Assembly: GCA_963836405.1 (NCBI GenBank)
Contig: CAWIJL010000002.1
Coordinates: forward strand, 248,001 to 312,000
DNA: 64,000 nt
Origin: CAWIJJ01 sp963836405
GTDB taxonomy: Bacteria; Acidobacteriota; Terriglobia; Bryobacterales; Bryobacteraceae
Direction of reading: 5' to 3'
The notes under the pieces were generated by a model. The model was not told where the DNA came from and did no database searches. It was given only the letters and a program-made list of their open reading frames with translations. The translations under genes and the position numbers were made by a program. Positions 27,855 through 36,414 of this stretch are shown one piece after another. The number at the start of each line of letters is the position of its first letter. Within the stretch, counting starts at the first letter, position 1.

Positions 27855-29510
27855 GTGGAACTGGAGTTTCTTGAGGATTATCTGGTCGAGTCGCGAGAAC
27901 TGCTGCAGAAGGCACAGGAAGAGACCCTGCGCCTCGAGGAAGATCCCGGCAACGAGGAAACACTCGCTTCCATCTTCCGCGCCTTCCACACGATTAAAGG
28001 CGGCGCCGGGTTTCTCGGCGCGCAGAACCTCGTCGATTGGGCTCACCACCTCGAAAATCTGCTGGATAAGCTTCGCGCGCATGCAATCGCGGTGACCCCG
28101 GCCCGCATCGATGCCATTCTCGGCGGCATTGACGTGATTGGCAACATGTTTCAAATCGTGGCGGGAGCCGAGGAGCCCGGCCCCGGTCCGGCTGAACTGG
28201 GCCGGACCATCAGAATGCTCGCCGGCCCGGAACCCGAAGCGTCAGGGCCGCTGGCGGCAATCGCAGCCGCCATCAGCGGCGCGGGGGTCCCCGCCGAAAC
28301 TCAGTCCCGCCCCGTTTCCAGGGCCGCCGAGCCGGCTGAGAACTCGCTTCGCGTGGATGCGGACAGGCTGGATGCGGTGATGAACCAGGTCGGAGAACTG
28401 GTGCTCCTGCGTAACCGGCTGACCTCCGCCGTGAGCGGGCTGGCCAAGGAAGACGAGAACATGTCTCGGATCGCCCGGGAGATGGACCTGCGGGTCAGCG
28501 ATCTCCAGGTCACCGTAATGCGCCTGCGGATGCAGCCTTGCCGGCGTCTGTTCCAGCAGTTGCCCCGCGTGGTCCGCGATCTTTCGCGCCAGTTGCAGAA
28601 AGAGGTCAGGCTGGAAATTGTCGGCGAGGATGTAGAGATCGACAAGACCGTGGTCGACGCTCTCTCGGGTCCGATGACGCATCTGGTGCGCAACAGCCTC
28701 GATCATGGCATCGAACTCCCCGACGACCGGAGGAGCGCACACAAATCCGCCACGGCCGTGCTGCGAATCGTCGCGATTCATCTGGGCGACAAGGTGCGGA
28801 TCGAGATCTCCGACGACGGACGGGGAATCGACCGGCAACTGGTGATCCAGAAGGCCATCGAGAAGGCCGTGATCACGGCGGAGCAGGCGGCGCACCTCTC
28901 GGACCGAGAGGCGCTGGAGCTGATCTTCCGGCCCGGGTTTTCCACCAAGGAACAGGCCACGGATCTGTCCGGGCGCGGAGTCGGCATGGACGTTGTCAAG
29001 GAAACCACCGACAGGCTGCGCGGCCGTCTCTCGATTGAGAGCAATCCCGGCCAGGGTACGCGCGTCGCCATGGAATTTCCGCTCACACTGGCCGTGCTTC
29101 CGGTGCTGTACCTGCGGGTTCGGCAGGAGATCTATGCGCTGGCCATCTCCTCGATCGACAGCCTGACGGACCTGGAAGAGCATCGCGTCCACCGGCTCGG
29201 AGGCCGCGTCACCTACCGGGTGAATGGCACCGATACCGTGCCGGTGGTCGATCTGGGCGCCATCCTGCAGCAGCGGCCGCTACGTCTGGACCTGGAAAGC
29301 GTCGAGGGCGTATTGACCGAGCGCGGCCTGTTTGTGGTCTCCGAGGTGCTGGGCAACGAGGACTCCGTGGTCAAGCCCATCGATTTTCTGGCCGGCCCCA
29401 CGCTGTATCAGGGCGCGACCATTTCGGGACGGGGCGATGTCGTGCTGATTCTCGATGCGGCCGCGTTGAGCGCCGCCGCTGCCGCCGCCGCCGGGGAAGG
29501 AGTCCGTTGA
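27855..29510 (+). CDS. cheA: Chemotaxis histidine kinase CheA (no P2 domain)
   Basis: A 551-residue CheA: HPt/P1 domain with phospho-acceptor His45 in FHTIKGGAGF; no clear P2 (CheY-binding) domain, only a Pro/Ala linker at about 110-160; P3 dimerisation (MNQVGELVLLRNRL); P4 ATPase with N box (HLVRNSLDHGIE), G1 (DDGRGID) and G2 (GRGVGMDVVKE); and P5 CheW-like domain from about residue 410. The start is GTG at 27855. It is the first gene of a five-gene chemotaxis operon; its TGA overlaps the next ATG. It phosphorylates response regulators on signals from the receptor encoded downstream. Confidence 0.95.
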   Translation: MELEFLEDYLVESRELLQKAQEETLRLEEDPGNEETLASIFRAFHTIKGGAGFLGAQNLVDWAHHLENLLDKLRAHAIAVTPARIDAILGGIDVIGNMFQIVAGAEEPGPGPAELGRTIRMLAGPEPEASGPLAAIAAAISGAGVPAETQSRPVSRAAEPAENSLRVDADRLDAVMNQVGELVLLRNRLTSAVSGLAKEDENMSRIAREMDLRVSDLQVTVMRLRMQPCRRLFQQLPRVVRDLSRQLQKEVRLEIVGEDVEIDKTVVDALSGPMTHLVRNSLDHGIELPDDRRSAHKSATAVLRIVAIHLGDKVRIEISDDGRGIDRQLVIQKAIEKAVITAEQAAHLSDREALELIFRPGFSTKEQATDLSGRGVGMDVVKETTDRLRGRLSIESNPGQGTRVAMEFPLTLAVLPVLYLRVRQEIYALAISSIDSLTDLEEHRVHRLGGRVTYRVNGTDTVPVVDLGAILQQRPLRLDLESVEGVLTERGLFVVSEVLGNEDSVVKPIDFLAGPTLYQGATISGRGDVVLILDAAALSAAAAAAAGEGVR

Positions 29511-30130
29511 TGGATATTCAGAGGATCATCCGGATCATGGATGCGACCTCGCGCACGCGGCGCATCATCGAACGCGCGCTGCACGAGATCGACCGCCGCG
29601 CTCTGAACGCCATGGTGCTCGTCAAGCGGCACGGAAACAAACTGGCGAGCTACGGGGTGGTGGCGCAGGCGTTTCGCGATCAGGCGGTGCAAATAAAGAA
29701 CGCCGCGGCTCCATTGCAGCATTCGGTCGCGCCGCTGGTCCGGGTTCAGTTGCGCATCCTGCAACACGCCCGCTATACCGAAGTCTTCCGCCGCACCTCG
29801 GAGGTCATGCTGGCGAAGGGCCGGAGCCTCGATTGTGTCCGCGAGTCGGAACTCAATCGGGTGGGCAGCGTCGAAGCGCAGCATGCCGAAGCAATCCACA
29901 TCCTGCGGCACCTGGTGGAGACCGTCGCCAGGCTGCAGGAGGGGATCGCGGAGCAGGAGTACGTCGTGACCAACGGCCGGATCGAGGCGGCGCTTTCCGA
30001 TCAGAGCGGCGCCCCCCTGATGCGCGTTTCACACGAGATGGGTCTCGCCGTGGCCAAAGTCAGGGACGCGATCTGGAAATATCGGGCTGAATTGGAGGAG
30101 GTACTGCATGAAAGCAGCGCCGGTCTTTGA
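29510..30130 (+). CDS. Unknown helical protein in the chemotaxis operon
   Basis: A 206-residue protein, almost wholly helical, without membrane segments or recognised domain. The ATG overlaps the cheA stop (TGATG) and the 3' end overlaps the ODP gene by 23 bp, so it is translationally coupled on both sides. The sequence is rich in Arg, Ala and Glu, with heptad-like stretches (ELNRVGSVEAQHAEAIHILRH). Its fixed place between cheA and the di-iron sensor suggests that it is an adaptor or a sensor partner. That is inference; I do not recognise the family. Confidence 0.7.
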   Translation: MDIQRIIRIMDATSRTRRIIERALHEIDRRALNAMVLVKRHGNKLASYGVVAQAFRDQAVQIKNAAAPLQHSVAPLVRVQLRILQHARYTEVFRRTSEVMLAKGRSLDCVRESELNRVGSVEAQHAEAIHILRHLVETVARLQEGIAEQEYVVTNGRIEAALSDQSGAPLMRVSHEMGLAVAKVRDAIWKYRAELEEVLHESSAGL

Positions 30131-30866
30131 AGCGGGCAATCACCGTTGGTGGGTCCTATACGATCAGGACGAGCGACGGGTCATCGATTCGAACGTGTAT
30201 ATCGTGGAGTCCAACGGCCAGAGCGCCATTCTGGACCCGGGCGGTTTCGAAATTTTCCCGCACGTCCTGGCGGCTGTGGCCGAGGTCGTGCCCCCTACTT
30301 CGGTGTCGAAGGCGTTTGTTTCCCACCAGGATCCGGACATCGCCTCCAGCCTGCCCTTGTGGAACGCCTGCAACGACAAGATCGAGTGGCACGTTCCCGA
30401 GTTGTGGGAGGGCTTCATCCGCCACTACGGGGCCCTCGACGCCGATCTCACCGGCATTCCCGACCAGGGCGGCAACATGATTGTGGGAGGCCACAGGCTG
30501 GAATTCATCCCCGCGCATTACCTGCACGCTTCGTCGAACTTCCATGTTTACGACCCGGAGGCGAAAGTCTTCTTCAGCGGCGATGTAGGCGCCGCCCTGC
30601 TGCCGCCCGGGCACAGCATCTGGATCGGCGGGCACCAGGGAGCCGAATCCGCCCGGGCTTTCGACGAGCACATTCAGCAGGCGCGATTTTTCCATCAGCG
30701 GTGGATGCCTTCGAACGCGGCGAAAAAGGATTGGATCGAACGGGTTCGCCAGTTGGATATCGACTACCTGTGTCCGCAGCACGGTGCGATTTATGCAGGT
30801 GACAACGTGGAGCGTTTCCTGAACTGGTTCGACGGCCTGACCGTCGGATCCGCAATTTCCCGTTAA
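30108..30866 (+). CDS. ODP-type oxygen-binding di-iron protein (MBL fold)
   Basis: A 252-residue metallo-beta-lactamase-fold protein close to the oxygen-binding di-iron protein (ODP) family known from spirochaete chemotaxis. Metal-site candidates: SHQDPDIASS (H-x-D-x-D instead of HxHxDH), a His in HYLHASSNFH, the Asp of FSGDVGAA and the His of CPQHGAIY, as in flavodiiron-type sites. In Treponema, ODP binds oxygen or iron and modulates CheA through the receptor. Lying inside a che operon beside a soluble receptor, this protein probably senses oxygen or redox state. Hydrolase activity is unlikely. Confidence 0.85.
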   Translation: MKAAPVFEAGNHRWWVLYDQDERRVIDSNVYIVESNGQSAILDPGGFEIFPHVLAAVAEVVPPTSVSKAFVSHQDPDIASSLPLWNACNDKIEWHVPELWEGFIRHYGALDADLTGIPDQGGNMIVGGHRLEFIPAHYLHASSNFHVYDPEAKVFFSGDVGAALLPPGHSIWIGGHQGAESARAFDEHIQQARFFHQRWMPSNAAKKDWIERVRQLDIDYLCPQHGAIYAGDNVERFLNWFDGLTVGSAISR

Positions 30867-30877
30867 AGGAGTCTTCA

Positions 30878-32284
30878 GTGGCTAGCATGGTCATTCCCAA
30901 TCGCCGGCAGCCCGGCAAACGAACGAGTCCGGATGCGAAGAAGGAGCCTGTCAAGGGAGCGTCGCGTTCCCGACGGAGCGCGGGCGGCCCGCCGCGCCCC
31001 GCAACCTCCGCACCGGAGCGCGCCGCAAACCCGGATCGGGAACGGCTCCTCGAGCACGCTCGGTCGCTGCTCGAACCGCTCTCCAGCCTCGAGATGCTGT
31101 GCGAGGCCGATGAAGCGATGGAAAACCGTATCATCTTCATGAACCGCGCCGCGCAGGAAGCGATGAGCCTGAATCACCGTCGCCTCAATCCCAACCTCCG
31201 CGGGGCGGACGTCCGCAAGGCTCACGGCCATTCGATCCATCAGTTCCACCGGGATCCGGAGCGCATCCGGAACATCCTCCGCAAGCTGATCGCCGAGCCG
31301 TCGGCGGAGCACGGTTCGGAACTGACTCTGGGCGGCGTCACCTTCACGTTGCACTTCACGGCAGTGTGCGATCGCGCCCGCAAGGTCATTGCGATCCATG
31401 TTTCCTGGCAAAACGTCAGCGACGCCAAGCTCGCTGAGCGCGTGATTGCCGCCATGAGCAAGGCGGCGGCGGAGAATGCCGAATCGCTGATGGGCCTGGC
31501 GGGAGAGACCGATCGGGCGATGAAGGCCGTGGGCGGCAAGCTGAACGGGCTGGCCCAGTCGGTGTCGGACAGTCGCGCAGCCTCCAAGCAGTTGATCGCG
31601 CAGGTGGGGGCGATCGGACGAATCGCCCAAACCATCCGGGAGATCGCCTACCAAACCAACCTGCTGGCGCTGAACGCCGCTATCGAGGCGGCGCGGGCCG
31701 GCGAACATGGCCGCGGCTTTGCCGTGGTGGCCGACGAGGTACGGAATCTTTCCAAACGCGTGCAGAAGGCCACCGAGGAAGTGCAAGGCAACATCGTCGA
31801 TATCGACGGTTCGGCGCGATCGATTGAAAAGACAAGCCACTCGGCCGAGCAGACGGCGCACGGCGCCGAGTCCGTCACCGTTTCACTGGGCGAGCGGGTG
31901 CATTCGCTGCACGCCATCGTGGCGACCATGAACATCGAGTCGGCCGCCAACGATGTCAAGATTTTCGTGCGCAACATCCTGGCCGGCATCGGCGGCCGGG
32001 CGGCTGCCGGCGCCGCGGGCGAGTTGTCCGATCACCGTCAATCGGGTTTCGGCCGCTGGTACGAGGGCGGAGGCCGCGAGTTCTTCGGCGAGCTCCCCGG
32101 CTTCCAGGAAATCGGCAATCTCTACATGTCGCTCTACAACGCGGCGCGCGCCATCCGCGCGGCCGTGCAGATCGGGGATCGCGACGAAGCGCTGCGCCAT
32201 GGATCGGACCTGTCGCGCATCGAGCAGGAACTGCTCGATAATCTTGGTCAGCTCAGTGCCGCGATCGGTCAACGGAAGGATTGA
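30878..32284 (+). CDS. Soluble chemoreceptor with PAS-like and degenerate CZB-like domains
   Basis: A 468-residue methyl-accepting chemotaxis protein without transmembrane segments. A basic, Pro-rich N-terminus precedes a PAS-like region (about 60-180). The signalling hairpin is centred near residue 257 (IAYQTNLLALNAAIEAARAG). The C-terminal 110 residues match the layout of the CZB domain (FGRWYEGGGREFFGELPGF), yet the expected zinc ligands are replaced: Ser for Cys, and Tyr for both His of the last helix. The start is GTG 30878 with AAGGAG upstream. It likely passes the ODP signal to CheA in the cytoplasm. Confidence 0.88.
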   Translation: MASMVIPNRRQPGKRTSPDAKKEPVKGASRSRRSAGGPPRPATSAPERAANPDRERLLEHARSLLEPLSSLEMLCEADEAMENRIIFMNRAAQEAMSLNHRRLNPNLRGADVRKAHGHSIHQFHRDPERIRNILRKLIAEPSAEHGSELTLGGVTFTLHFTAVCDRARKVIAIHVSWQNVSDAKLAERVIAAMSKAAAENAESLMGLAGETDRAMKAVGGKLNGLAQSVSDSRAASKQLIAQVGAIGRIAQTIREIAYQTNLLALNAAIEAARAGEHGRGFAVVADEVRNLSKRVQKATEEVQGNIVDIDGSARSIEKTSHSAEQTAHGAESVTVSLGERVHSLHAIVATMNIESAANDVKIFVRNILAGIGGRAAAGAAGELSDHRQSGFGRWYEGGGREFFGELPGFQEIGNLYMSLYNAARAIRAAVQIGDRDEALRHGSDLSRIEQELLDNLGQLSAAIGQRKD

Positions 32285-32290
32285 GGAGTC

Positions 32291-33298
32291 GTGGCCATGA
32301 GTGATTTGATGCAGGAAGTGGACAGCCGCTCGAAGCTGGCTGGCACGAACCGGTTCGAACTCCTGATCTTCCGCCTGGGCGAGGACCGGAACTCGCACAC
32401 GCGGGAAATCTTCGGCATGAATGTGTTCAAAGTGCGTGAAGCGCTGATGATGCCGACGATTACGCCGATGCCTGGCTCGCCCCGGCATGTTCTCGGCGTG
32501 GCCAATATCCGGGGCCAGATCATTCCGGTGATCGACCTGCCCTCCGTGGTGGGTTGCACGCCCTCGGCGCGCAACATCCTTCTGGTCACCGAGTATGAAC
32601 GCTCGATCCAGGGATTCGCCGTGGAGGAAGTCGAGGAGATCGTGCGCCTGGAGTGGGGGCGGGTGATCTCGGCCGAGAAGGCGGCGGCCGGGACGCTCGT
32701 GACCAGCCTGGCCCGCCTGGACGAAAGCGAGGAAAACGCCCGCCTGGCCCTGATCCTCGATGTGGAATCCATCCTGCGGGAGACCCTGCCGTCCCGTTTT
32801 CTGACCGGCGAGGAGCTCACCCAAGTCCCCAAGGTTCAGATTCCGCCGGGTTCGGTGATCGTCTACGCCGACGACTCGAGCGCCGCGCGCCGGCAGATCG
32901 AGACGGTTCTGAATCGCTTAAACCTTCCATTTCTGGCGGCCAAGACCGGCAAAGAGGCGTGGGACCAGCTCAGGATCATGGCGAGGGAGGCCCGCAGCAC
33001 CGGAATTCCGATCGGCCAGCGTGTCGCGATGGTGCTGACCGACCTGGAGATGCCGGAGATGGACGGGTTCACACTGACCCGCGAGTTAAAGGCAGACGAT
33101 TTGCTGAAATCCGTTCCGGTCGTCATTCACTCCTCTCTCTCCGGTTCCGCCAACGAATCCCATGCCCGGCGGGTCGGGGCGGATGGCTTTGTGGCCAAGT
33201 TCGTTCCCGACGAGCTGTGCCGGGAAGTGGCCAAGGCGCTTGCGGCCGGCCGTTCCGACCGGAGGGCGCCCGAGGGCGCAGCCATCCAGCAGGGGTAG
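32291..33298 (+). CDS. cheV: CheV (CheW-receiver fusion)
   Basis: A 335-residue protein. Residues 15-175 are a CheW-like scaffold domain (ILGV-type sheet: VLGVANIRGQIIPVIDL) coupling receptor to CheA, and residues 190-320 form a receiver domain with the acidic pair in YADDSS, phospho-acceptor Asp near 251 in LTDLEMPEMDG and the lysine in FVAKF. It is the only adaptor and only receiver in the operon; no cheY, cheR or cheB follows. The start is GTG 32291 or ATG 32297. Confidence 0.92.
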   Translation: MAMSDLMQEVDSRSKLAGTNRFELLIFRLGEDRNSHTREIFGMNVFKVREALMMPTITPMPGSPRHVLGVANIRGQIIPVIDLPSVVGCTPSARNILLVTEYERSIQGFAVEEVEEIVRLEWGRVISAEKAAAGTLVTSLARLDESEENARLALILDVESILRETLPSRFLTGEELTQVPKVQIPPGSVIVYADDSSAARRQIETVLNRLNLPFLAAKTGKEAWDQLRIMAREARSTGIPIGQRVAMVLTDLEMPEMDGFTLTRELKADDLLKSVPVVIHSSLSGSANESHARRVGADGFVAKFVPDELCREVAKALAAGRSDRRAPEGAAIQQG

Positions 33299-33386
33299 AG
33301 CCCGGCCCGGGCGAAATGGCGTCCCGCCGTCCGTCCTTGACCCGTCCGCCCGAATGTCGTACGCTTCCAATGAGATACGGCGCTCC

Positions 33387-34058
33387 ATGAACAAGAAGTG
33401 GTATAACCTCTTCGTCTCGGTCGGAGACGCGGGCCAGGCCCCTCCGGAAAATACCGCGGCGCCGCCCGCGCCCAGCGCGGCCCAGGCCATTGCGGACATC
33501 GCCGCCACCATCGCCCCCGAACCGCGGTTCTCCGCGCCGGTTCAAAACGCGGCATCTTTCGAGGAGATCTACGCCGCCGCCGAGATCCACCCGCCCGTCC
33601 ACGGCTACAGCATCATGAAGGTGGCGGAAATGCTCCGCAGCGAGCACATCCGCAACCTGCCCCGCGAAGTGAAGCGCAGTTCGGTGCTGGTGGCGCTCGA
33701 GGCCTCCGGCGCGCCCTTGCAGGAGGTGATCGAAGACGCGGTGCGCCGCGACCGCGCGCTCGACACCTTCGAACGCGTGCAGCAGAAGGCGGTGGAGGAG
33801 CTGGAAGCCCGCAAGCGGCAGGAAGACGCGCAGATCCAGGCGGAGATGGACCGGCTCGTGTCGGAGCACCGCGCGCGCATGCAGGCCAACCAGGACGAGG
33901 TGGCGCGCGAAAAGGAGCGGTTCTTCGCCTGGCGGTTGAAGAAGCAGGAAGAGGAACAAAAAATCGCGGAGGCCGTATCTTATTTCGTGGCCGAAAATCC
34001 CATCACTACCGGCGGGCCCGCGGCTCCGCCGGAGCGTTCGCCGCAGCCGGAAAAGTAG
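33387..34058 (+). CDS. Coiled-coil protein, first gene of the PspA/ABC/AAA cluster
   Basis: A 223-residue soluble protein. After a conserved-looking MNKKWYNLFVSV start and a low-complexity Pro/Ala linker (to about 50), a compact region (FEEIYAAAEIHPPVHGYSIM, EMLRSEHIRNLP) is followed by a long charged coiled coil (about 110-195) with ARKRQEDAQIQAEMDRL. No known family recognised. The ATG at 33387 is chosen because the protein-like sequence begins there. It precedes pspA by 22 bp, and its coiled coil suggests a partner of PspA filaments. Function unknown. Confidence 0.7.
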   Translation: MNKKWYNLFVSVGDAGQAPPENTAAPPAPSAAQAIADIAATIAPEPRFSAPVQNAASFEEIYAAAEIHPPVHGYSIMKVAEMLRSEHIRNLPREVKRSSVLVALEASGAPLQEVIEDAVRRDRALDTFERVQQKAVEELEARKRQEDAQIQAEMDRLVSEHRARMQANQDEVAREKERFFAWRLKKQEEEQKIAEAVSYFVAENPITTGGPAAPPERSPQPEK

Positions 34059-34080
34059 CCGCGGATAGGGGAGATTAAAG

Positions 34081-34812
34081 ATGTTCAGACGGCTGTCTCG
34101 GATGTTCCGTTCGTTCGTCGGTTTCTTTATTTCCATGGGCGAGAATCCGGAGCTGATTCTCGAGCAGAACATTCGCGATTTGAACGACCAGGTGCCCCGC
34201 ATGAACGAGAGCATCGCCATGGTCAAGGCAAACGTGACGCTGCTCGAAAGAGAGGAGGGCAAGTACAAGAACGACCTCGCCAACCTCACCTCCAAAGTGA
34301 AGGCCTCCATCCAGGGCGGGCGCGACGACCTGGCCGGCAGCTTCGCCGTGCAACTCGAGCAAGTGCGCGGAGCGCTGGCGCGGACGCAGGGCCAGTTGCA
34401 GACGGCCCGGTCGGCTTTCGACAAGGCCATGGCCGTGAAGAAGGCCTTCATGCTCGAAAAGGAGCGCAAGACGCAGGAGGCGCTCGGCGCCATCCGGGAC
34501 TACCGCCGCGCGCAATGGCAGCGCAAGGTGGCCGACTCCATGGAGCAGTTCGAAGTGGCCGGCATCAGCCAGACCCACGACGAGATGGTCCACAAGATCG
34601 AGGAGATGACCGCGGTCAACGAAGCGCGCATGGAAATGGCGCTGGGCAACGTGGACCAGGAGCGGATCAAAATCGAGGAAGAGGCGGAGACCATGCGGGC
34701 CAACGAACTGGTGAAGCAGTTCAAGGCGGAAATGGGCCTGATCGCGCCCGAACCGAGCGCCGCGCCGGCGCAAAAGACCATCGGCGGCACCGAAGCGCAG
34801 CGGACCACGTAG
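34081..34812 (+). CDS. pspA: PspA/IM30-family membrane-stress protein
   Basis: A 243-residue PspA/Vipp1 (ESCRT-III-like) protein: N-terminal amphipathic helix (MFRRLSRMFRSFVGFF), then NPELILEQNIRDLNDQVPRM and long coiled coils with KYKNDLANLTSKVKASIQGG. Family members polymerise on damaged inner membrane and limit proton leak. Here the gene is embedded in an ABC-transporter cluster instead of a pspABC operon. There is no PspF or PspB/C nearby. The substrate-binding protein gene follows after 30 bp. Confidence 0.88.
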   Translation: MFRRLSRMFRSFVGFFISMGENPELILEQNIRDLNDQVPRMNESIAMVKANVTLLEREEGKYKNDLANLTSKVKASIQGGRDDLAGSFAVQLEQVRGALARTQGQLQTARSAFDKAMAVKKAFMLEKERKTQEALGAIRDYRRAQWQRKVADSMEQFEVAGISQTHDEMVHKIEEMTAVNEARMEMALGNVDQERIKIEEEAETMRANELVKQFKAEMGLIAPEPSAAPAQKTIGGTEAQRTT

Positions 34813-34842
34813 CGGCGGGGACGAGGAGACGGAGATTCATCC

Positions 34843-36414
34843 ATGGCGGTCAAAATTGAACGGGGCGGTTGGCTCCTCATTTTCCTGATCGGGCTGGGCC
34901 TGGTGGGCTACAGCCTGAACAAGTACGGCGTGCTGAGTCTGAGCCGTTTCGGCATCGGGTCCGGCAAATCGGGCGGCTCGGGCACGAAGGTGGACACGGC
35001 GGCGCCGCTGCCGGCGACTTCGTCGGGCGAGACCAACGACGTGCGGGTGCGGCTCAACATCTGGGTGGGCTGCGTGGGCGGCCTGGTGGCGAACGGCGGC
35101 CTCGATACGGTGGCCGGCTCCATTTTCCACGACAAAGGCCTGAATGTTTCCTTCAAGATCATCGACGACTGGACGGAAGGCGCGGCGGCGCTGGCCACCA
35201 ACAACGTGGACATCATGCTCACCACCGCCGACGTGTGGGCCAAGGATTTCGGACAGTTTCAGGATAAGGGCGTGAACGCGCACGCCTTCTTCATGGTGGA
35301 CTGGTCGCGCGGCGCCGACGGCGTGATTGCGCGCCAGGGCATCAACAGCATCGAGGACCTGGCCGGAAAAGTGATCGCGTTCGCGCCGTACACGCCGTCG
35401 CACTTCCTGATCTGGAACGGCCTCAAAGGCTCGGGGCTGAGCACCGAACAGCGCAACGAAATCTTCGCCAAGGCGGTGCACACCAAGGACGGCATCGAGC
35501 CGGCCACGCTGTTCGCGCAGCAGAAGGTGGATGGCGCGGTGGCATGGGATCCGGACATGAGCGACGCGGTGGCCAAGCGCCCCGGCTCGAAGAAGATCTA
35601 CGACACACGTATCGCCAACCGCCTGATCGCGGACATCCTGGTGGTGAGCGACCGGTTCGCGGCCGCCAATCCGCAGACGGTCATCAAGTTCGCGCAGGGG
35701 TGGCTCGAAGGCGTGCAGTTCATCGCCGCCAACCCCTCCCGCGCATACACGCTGATCGGCACCATCAAGGACTTCAACATCCCGGCCGACCTCGCGAAGA
35801 CCATGCTCGAAGGCGTGAAACTGGCAGATTACGCCGACAACCAGAGCTTCTTCGGCGCGCCGGGCTCGGATTCCGACTACGCCAACATCTCTAAGATGGC
35901 GCAGGAGATGTATCGCGAATTGCGCCTGATCAAGCGTGTCTCCGACCCGGAGAGCACGGTGGACCGGCGTTACATCTCGGCGCTCAGCGGCAGGTTCTCC
36001 TCGACTCCGAGCGAGGCGCCGATCGCCTACAAGGAACCGCCCAAGGGGGCGACCCCCATCGCCACGCAGCGGCGCTCCATTTACTTCGAGCCGAATTCGG
36101 CAAACATGGGTCTCGATTCGCGAGCCGTGGTGGACGAGATCGGCGACTTCATGCGCGCTTACGAGAACACGGTGGTGGACATCGACGGCAACACCGATTC
36201 GAGCGGATCGCGCGAGCTCAACATGGATCTCTCCAAGCAGCGCGCCGAGACGGTGAAGCGCTACCTGATGGAGAAGTACCACTTCCCGGCCGAGCGCATG
36301 CGCACGGTCGGCAACGGCCCGGACAATCCGGTGGCCACGAACGCCACTCCGGACGGCCGCGAGAAGAACCGGCGCACGGATATCAAGGTCTACCCGAACC
36401 CGGGCAAATCGTGA
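34843..36414 (+). CDS. Membrane-anchored ABC solute-binding protein fused to an OmpA domain
   Basis: A 523-residue protein: one N-terminal transmembrane anchor (GGWLLIFLIGLGLVGYSL), a Gly/Ser linker, a NMT1/SsuA/TauA-type periplasmic binding domain (residues 65-340; LNIWVGCVGGLVANGG, NNVDIMLTTADVWA, FAPYTPSHFLIWNGL) and a C-terminal OmpA peptidoglycan-binding domain (about 400-520; RRSIYFEPNSANM, VVDIDGNTDSSGSRELNMDL, GREKNRRTDIKV). The normal binding protein of such importers is free or a lipoprotein; here it is tethered to the inner membrane and to the cell wall. Its stop overlaps the permease GTG by 4 bp. Confidence 0.88.
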   Translation: MAVKIERGGWLLIFLIGLGLVGYSLNKYGVLSLSRFGIGSGKSGGSGTKVDTAAPLPATSSGETNDVRVRLNIWVGCVGGLVANGGLDTVAGSIFHDKGLNVSFKIIDDWTEGAAALATNNVDIMLTTADVWAKDFGQFQDKGVNAHAFFMVDWSRGADGVIARQGINSIEDLAGKVIAFAPYTPSHFLIWNGLKGSGLSTEQRNEIFAKAVHTKDGIEPATLFAQQKVDGAVAWDPDMSDAVAKRPGSKKIYDTRIANRLIADILVVSDRFAAANPQTVIKFAQGWLEGVQFIAANPSRAYTLIGTIKDFNIPADLAKTMLEGVKLADYADNQSFFGAPGSDSDYANISKMAQEMYRELRLIKRVSDPESTVDRRYISALSGRFSSTPSEAPIAYKEPPKGATPIATQRRSIYFEPNSANMGLDSRAVVDEIGDFMRAYENTVVDIDGNTDSSGSRELNMDLSKQRAETVKRYLMEKYHFPAERMRTVGNGPDNPVATNATPDGREKNRRTDIKVYPNPGKS

